A program made the translations under genes and the position numbers. A DNA stretch of 64,000 nucleotides from Brienomyrus brachyistius (lineage: Eukaryota > Chordata > Actinopteri > Osteoglossiformes > Mormyridae): assembly GCF_023856365.1 (NCBI RefSeq), contig NC_064548.1, positions 6,043,142-6,107,141 of the forward strand, read 5' to 3'. Within the stretch, counting starts at the first letter, position 1. Each line of letters begins with the position of its first letter. The notes below the pieces were generated by a model. That model saw only the letters and a list, made by a program, of their open reading frames with translations. It was not told the origin of the DNA and ran no database searches. Of the stretch, positions 58,450-64,000 are shown piece after piece.

Positions 58450-59440
58450 AAAGGTCATTGAAATTTAAAACTTTCTGACTCATCCAAAGAGTGCTTTTCA
58501 TTTATACAAATGTATACAAAGCCAAACAAGTGTGATATCGTTATTTATTCAACTGTATGATTTATTCATGCTGTCCAGTCCCTCTTAAATGGATGATAGC
58601 GGCCTGAAGGTGGTTCGATAAGTAATTTAACCTTTAACCAATTGTCTAAAATGTCTGATATATAAATTGCACTGTCTACGTTAAACATTTACAAATGTTT
58701 AAATTAAGTGAAGAACGTTATTCAAGAATCTGACTTTCTATAAAGTACAGAGATATTTATATGTCATTTCTTAATGATATGTCACTGTTTTAAATAGGGA
58801 ATTAATAGTACTATTACTACTACTGCTAATATTTCTAGTGACAACAACATTATTGTTAGAATTATTATAATAATCATTACAACAGCAACAACAAGCACAG
58901 GGTACAAGACAGACACAAACTGACCAAGATGTGTATCTGTCTGAAACATTAAGATAGTGAAGACAAGATCCATTTCCACTTCCCCGCAGGTATGAGCCTT
59001 CATTGCTAACGAGTGAGTCATCATGGCTTTTTAAACTATCATCATCATCATCATCATCATCATGCTTGCATAAACATCTGCTCAGTAATCCTACATTAGT
59101 ACTGCATTAGAGAGCGTTTGAGATCATGCCTTCCTGTCAGATCCATATTAGGGACATTTATAAAATATCTGCAAACAGTACAGCTGATATTCTACATGTA
59201 ACTAAATAATAGATCTGACCTTTTCACATTCCATTAATAGCTGATAGAAGTAAAATGTCACTGGGCATTATATCCAGTGCTAATGTAGGAAAATAACCAG
59301 CTTTTCAACACATGAGAACTGGCAGGATATGTGTATATAATATTCAGTTATATAAAATTGCAGTCCTTGATCAAAAATGATGTAATCTCATTTCTTAATT
59401 GAAAACACTTTCAGATTCAGCTCCATTGTGTTAGTTCCAT
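58450..59440. other. no gene seen
   Basis: Only ATT/AAC-type triplet-rich DNA (58800-58900) and the (ATC)n tract. Nothing else is recognised. Confidence 0.5.
59038..59063. repeat. (ATC)n repeat
   Basis: Eight tandem ATC units. Confidence 0.92.
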
Positions 59441-59449
59441 CTGACTTAG

Positions 59450-60775
59450 GTCTGTGAGAAATTTGTAGTATAGGAAAAGCTACTATTAAACAGTAGCTTT
59501 GCAAGCTAGAAGAACTAAATTACAGCCAAGCTACTGTACAGTTTTAATTTAGCAGTTAGCTACACTACAAGCTACAGAGAAAAAGTAACTACATTAAAGC
59601 CATTTCATCCAGTAATACTTAATATTTGTGCTGTAGGATACTCTTAAAGCAAAGTGAAACGTTGTTAAAACTTGAAATGAAAATCTATTTTTTTTAGCAA
59701 CATAATGTTAAATGGCAATGATGTTTCAAAAAAGTTTCTGTATTTAGTGTATACCGAAGTACTTCACAAGCACTGTGTAAAAATTAGATGTGTTACAACA
59801 AAAAAAGAGCGATTTTGATAAGCTAAGAACAAAAAATGCTCCTATGCATTTTAAGTATGTAGAATATTTTTCAACCCATTAATATCGATGCGGGGGCGGC
59901 ATGGTGGTGCAGTGGTTTGCACTGTTGCCTCACACCTCTGGGACCCGGGTTCGAGTCTCCGCCTGGGTCACATGTGTGTGGAGTTCTCCCATGTTCTGCA
60001 TGTTCTCCCCATATCGTCGTGGGGTTTCCTCCGGGTACTCCGGTTTCCCCCCACAGTCCAAAAACATGCTGAGGCTAATTGGAGTTGCTAAATTGCCCGT
60101 GTGTGTGTGTGTGTGTGTGAGTGAATGGTGTGTGAGTGTGCCCTGTGATGGGCTGGCCCCCTATCCTGGGTTGTTCCCTGCCTCGTGCCCATTGCTTCTG
60201 GGATAGGCTCCGGACCACCCACGACCCAGTAAGATAAGCGGTTTGGAAAATGGATGGATGGATAGTATATTGTATAATAAAATTATAGCATTTTGGTATT
60301 TCTAACCTTTTTATCACAAATTTCTTTGTTCCTTATTGGTAATAATATTTTTATTACCATTTAAGCTGCACACAAACAAATACAAATGTATACTGTACTC
60401 TGACCACTACAAACAGCAGCCTGAGCACGAGATGAATGACTGAGCAGCTTGCAGGGATGCTAGCACTGCTTGGAGTTGGGGCGACAACTGTCATACACTC
60501 ACTCTAAGCAACACTCACGCTGCCAGACGTGGTGCAGTCATGGCCGCATATTTGCAGTCTTGGAACGGTCATAAAGTTGATAAGTCATAAGTCATATAGG
60601 TTTTACCGTTTTACCATGCTATTTCATTATTTGTAAAAAAATATTTTGTTACTGGAAAAGCTACAGCGTTTTAAAAGCAGCTGTGCTACCGATAAGCTAC
60701 TGAAAAAAAAGCACGTAAGTTAATAGCATCAGTCATTTTACAGTAGTTATTGTAGCTACTACTCAACACTGGAAA
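59450..60775 (-). mobile_element. hAT-like segment rich in TAGCTAC, interrupted by a SINE
   Basis: Pieces at 59450-59640 and 60640-60775 are rich in GCTAC/GTAGC words. The right edge reads TAGTAGTTGAGT-type sequence on the minus strand (AGTGTTGAGTAGTAGCTAC), as in fish hAT ends. The family A SINE at 59892-60264 lies between them. The left terminus was not found. Confidence 0.35.
59892..60264 (+). mobile_element. family A SINE-like repeat, full length
   Basis: The head GGGGGCGGCATGGTGGTGCA, the B box GGGTTCGAGTCTC, the body and the tail GGATAAGCGGTTTGGAAAAT with TGGATGGATGGA are all present. A short (GT)n at 60100-60119 sits in the body. The element interrupts a hAT-like segment whose pieces lie at 59450-59640 and 60640-60775. 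Confidence 0.85.
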
Positions 60776-60959
60776 TACGTAGAGATTCAACTGTAACTTC
60801 AGGCTGTAAAAGAAGAGTCTTGGACTGGGTACCGACAGAAGAGTAGAGGACAAAATCCCTGACATCATCCATAGGGATAGCTATCAAAATTTCCAGTCAA
60901 TACACTCATTGTTGAAGCTAAAGTCAAATAGTAGCTGCAAAACAGGTCTTGTTTGTTTT

Positions 60960-62750
60960 TCTTGTTTGTGATTTCTGACAGGCTTGGGTCAGTGTTCAGG
61001 GCTTCATAATGGGCATCCATAATATCCCATCTAGTAGGTGCCCCTACTCAGAGAAGTAAGATGGTTTCAGGAACCTCCGGATTATGAGGGGGTTCGAATT
61101 GGCAAGAATGTGCATCAGTCTGGGTGTTTTTCCTCCTGGGGAGAACTGTGGAATAGATTGTAGTGAAGAAGAAGGCCCACTAAGTCTGCTTAGGCTTCAG
61201 TCTTTTAGGCTCTCAGATATCGTATGATCTGTCAGAACAAGAAAAGGATGATTTGCTCCAAGCTAATGTCTTAACTTGAAATACCATTTGAAGTTTTCTG
61301 TTCTATAGATCATAGTTTCACTTGAGGGGAGGGCTGTTACAGTAGAAATCACAGGGAAAAGGTTTCAATTGTGTTCTGTAATGCCACAACAATCCGTGTC
61401 ACCACTGAGGTACTCACCTCCATGAAAAAGGCAAGGGCAGAGTGTGGCTGATAGAAATGGGCATGGCAATGAACAACTGCTTGAATTTATGAAGTAAGTA
61501 AAGTAATCAAACATAATATTTTTCATTAAATAAAGTCAATATGTCATGGACCAGCCTGGAGAAGCTTTGTGTACATCGAGAGAGGATTCCATTTCATGAG
61601 AACCATGCGCCTGAGATTCCTGTCCACAAAGCCCACCTACAGTAGTCAGGATAGCCTTGCTCCACATCTTAGCGTCACTGGTGGCTCTCATTAGTTGCCA
61701 CGATCCTTCCCACCTGTTGTCGGATCTCTCCTGATATCTTTATTTTAGTTTATCTGATATGCCTGACAGATGTGAGTTTTCAGACAGTTCTTAGGTAAGA
61801 CTTCGTGAAGCCTTGCAAAAGTTGCTGGTCTGACTGCACTGAGTTCAGGCCAGTGGTGAATAGCAGATTATTTACTGCTATCTCTATAACCTCCCTTTGT
61901 TTTAAAGACATAGCATAGAAATCAACTAGCTTCCAGTGGAACTCATGCCTTCTCTGCCTTGGCAAACAGCTTTTTTTCTCAAAGTCTCTGATGGATTTTG
62001 TGTACATAATGCTGGGGTGTGGCTAGATTAAGGAAGTAAATATGCATATCATCAGTATGAAAAACTCACAGACTGTGTCATGAAAAATCACATGTACAAT
62101 GTCTTAGAAAAACACATGAAGACTGCAATAGAGTAGGGCATAGCAAGCAGAGATGATATAATCAGGCCATAGTCATACTCACTGGTGCACATAAACATAG
62201 TTTTCTTGTTATCTCTTTGGTGAATTTTGATAAGATTGTGTTCATTTCTAAATGGTGAAGAAGGCAGCAGTCTAATCCTGTTCCAAAGCCACAGGAACCA
62301 ATGGAAAGTGGATCATGGAGCTTAACAGTGATCTCATTGAGAGGTAGGTTCAAAGTTCTCCACAAAACTTGAAGCAGCATGAGATGCTGATAGCAGGATA
62401 ATTCCCTCAGATCAGGGAATATACCGGATTATGGCCTTCATTTCTTGTAAGAATAACAAGTCGGTCTTACCATATGGAGGGGAAGTCCTGGTATGCAGGT
62501 CAATGGCACAATTCCATGGGTAATGAGGTGAGAGAGCAGATGCCTTACTTTTCCTGAAGGCGTCTTTGAAATGATGGTACTCAGGTCTGTTTGGACTGCA
62601 TTGGGACTCTCAATGGAAGTTAAACTTATATCAATTACCACCCAGATCCCCATGCCAATACTTTTCTGTACTTCCAGAAGATCACCAGATTTTGCATACA
62701 GTCAGGATGGCCTAGAACTAGGGATCCGTTGGGGAGGAGAAAACTCCCCA
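60960..62750 (-). pseudogene. decayed Ty3/gypsy pol, reverse transcriptase to RNase H
   Basis: On the minus strand, from about 62560 downward, the frames give the N-terminal RT region (CAIDLHTRTSPPYGKT and QEMKAI), an MPYSIAVF-like segment at about 62135, and the catalytic region as HTDDMHIYF at about 62050 in place of YxDD. Then come FAKAEKA and SAIHHWPE at about 61970-61850. Further on, HPFLVLTDH at about 61240 and PGGKTPRLMHILA at about 61110 match the RNase H end of gypsy pol. Stops and shifts are frequent. No LTRs were recognised. It is a different family from the 46.7-kb element because RT is present here. Confidence 0.65.
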
Positions 62751-63096
62751 TGAGGAAGGACCGTCACCTGCAACTGAATAGGATCAGTATAATGAGTCAT
62801 GCATTCCATTCCCGGGAGGTCTCCGTCCAATGCTTGAAGATCAATGTACATCAGACGCTGCATGAGGAAACGTTCGTATTAGGAGTATACCTTACTGGGA
62901 CCATGATGAACACACCAGAAGGCAGTAGGCTGGTACAATCCATAGCACCAGGTCCAGGCAAAGTGGAGATGCTCACAGGAAGTGTCTTTGCTGAGGGAGG
63001 GACTGAGGTTGGGAAAAAAAAAAAAATAAATGAAAAATGTCACCACTCAGCTACCACCCTAAAGTGGGACGCCTTTAGGTGATAAATGAGCTCCTG

Positions 63097-64000
63097 GAGC
63101 CTCATGTATAAACGGTGCGTACGCACAAAAATGTTGTGTACGTCCGTTTCCACGCTCACGTCGAGATGCATAAAAATGAAACTTCTCACGGCAGCTCCAC
63201 ACATGGCGTACGCACGTTTCTGCTCGGTCTTCTACACGGACGGCTCCCAGTGGTAAGTCATTGCTACTGTAGTTTCCCTTTTTAAACTCTCAATCATGAC
63301 GCTGACTTTATCCAATACACCGACATTAGTTGTATGTTGTTCACAAATGTACAGCACCTGATTTAATTCAATTTGTAGCAATAAAATGGTACAGAAAATG
63401 ACTGAATTATTACAACTACAACGGCAGCTCTTGCGATACTGGAAGACATAGTTTATGGAAGAATTATAAGAGAGTACGTATTCAGGGATCATAGTGATTT
63501 CTTGGCCCATGATGATGACTGGCATCTAAGTCGATTCAGATTTCCAAGAGCAATCCTTTTTCAGCTGTGTGCTGAACTGGCGCTAGCATTACAAAGGCAG
63601 ACGATGAGGAATTGCGCCATACCTGTTCCTTTACAAGTTCTGTCCACTCACAGGTGCTTTTCAGCAAGAACTTGCGGACCGATCGGGTATTTCTCAGTCA
63701 ACACTAAGTCGCGCCATGCCAGCTGTATGGGACGGCATAATTCGCTTGTCACCCAGATATATAAAATTTCCTTACACTGTGGTTGAACAGGCAAACATTA
63801 AACCATGTCCAGTAATCAGACCCGCCGACTGCACTCACATTGCTATAAAGGCACCTTCAGAGAACGAATTTGCTTATATAAATAGAAAGCACTTTCACTC
63901 TATTAATGTACAAATTATGTGCAATTCGAACATGCGTCTCATTAATGCATGGTTGTCACCACCATTAAATCTTAACATTTTATAATTATTAGTTCGGACT
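63097..64000 (+). mobile_element. PIF/Harbinger element, HARBI1-like transposase relic, runs off the window
   Basis: The left end GAGCCTCATGTATAAACG followed by GTGCGTACGCAC is the terminal type seen in fish Harbinger elements. The downstream frames encode a HARBI1-like transposase: FRDHSDFLAHDDDWHLSRFR at about 63480, IPVPLQVLST at about 63620, a helix-turn-helix segment DRSGISQSTLSRAMPA at 63677-63724, and the first catalytic Asp segment ADCTHIAIKAPSENEFAY at 63817-63870. Small deletions near 63647 and 63800 shift the frame or remove residues, and sequence after about 63945 no longer matches the family. The element is inactive. Confidence 0.75.

Noticed and set aside
59900..59965. tRNA gene suggested by A and B box matches
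   Set aside because: The match is only to promoter boxes; no cloverleaf with anticodon and acceptor stem is evident, and it is the SINE head.
59888..60206. Open frames with [20 protein letters not shown]
   Set aside because: The same peptide appears in every family A SINE copy (for example at 2245, 11152); it is repeat sequence.

Overview
The window looks like non-coding-rich vertebrate nuclear DNA, most probably from a teleost fish. It is AT-rich. Its genes are split by GT-AG introns. It is full of repeat types typical of fish genomes: tRNA-like SINEs with a (TGGA)n tail, Tc1/mariner relics, a HARBI1-type Harbinger relic, an L1/Tx1-type LINE end, and Ty3/gypsy elements, one with the Gmr1 domain order. 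The exact species cannot be read from the sequence.

Only one host protein gene is supported. Four exons on the + strand (22497-22557, 22943-23161, 23917-24146, 38589-38765) join in phase into a 228-codon HAD phosphatase recognised as pseudouridine-5'-phosphatase (pudp, formerly HDHD1). All four HAD motifs are present. Intron 3 is 14.4 kb and carries most of the striking structure inside the gene: a 30-copy 36-bp minisatellite, a 15-bp minisatellite, an L1/Tx1-type LINE end on the minus strand and a 60-bp inverted repeat.

Layout. 1-22.5 kb: upstream intergenic DNA with SINE fragments, a solo LTR with an exact 5-bp target duplication (7805-8072), a LINE reverse transcriptase end (8605-8995), a microsatellite/MITE/SINE/(TA)106 cluster (10.6-11.6 kb), inverted-repeat MITEs and two Tc1-like relics (16.1-16.8 and 18.5-19.25 kb). 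22.5-38.8 kb: pudp. 38.8-46.7 kb: downstream intergenic DNA with a second solo LTR of the same family (43678-44013, exact TSD) and a 100-bp direct duplication. 46.7-50.2 kb: a decayed Gmr1-like Ty3/gypsy element with both LTRs whose reverse transcriptase and RNase H are missing. 50.2-60.9 kb: MITEs, SINEs, two more Tc1-like relics, a 31-bp minisatellite and a 27-base G run. 60.95-62.75 kb: a decayed Ty3/gypsy RT-RNase H on the minus strand. 63.1 kb to the end: a Harbinger element running to the window edge.

No operon, CRISPR array or novel multi-gene system is visible. Long open frames over simple repeats, and those inside SINE copies, are artefacts of repeat composition. The points most worth a second look are the nested duplication in the 36-bp array, the RT-less Gmr1-like element, the paired solo LTRs, a possible cryptic 5' non-coding exon junction at the pudp start, and two candidate conserved non-coding blocks.
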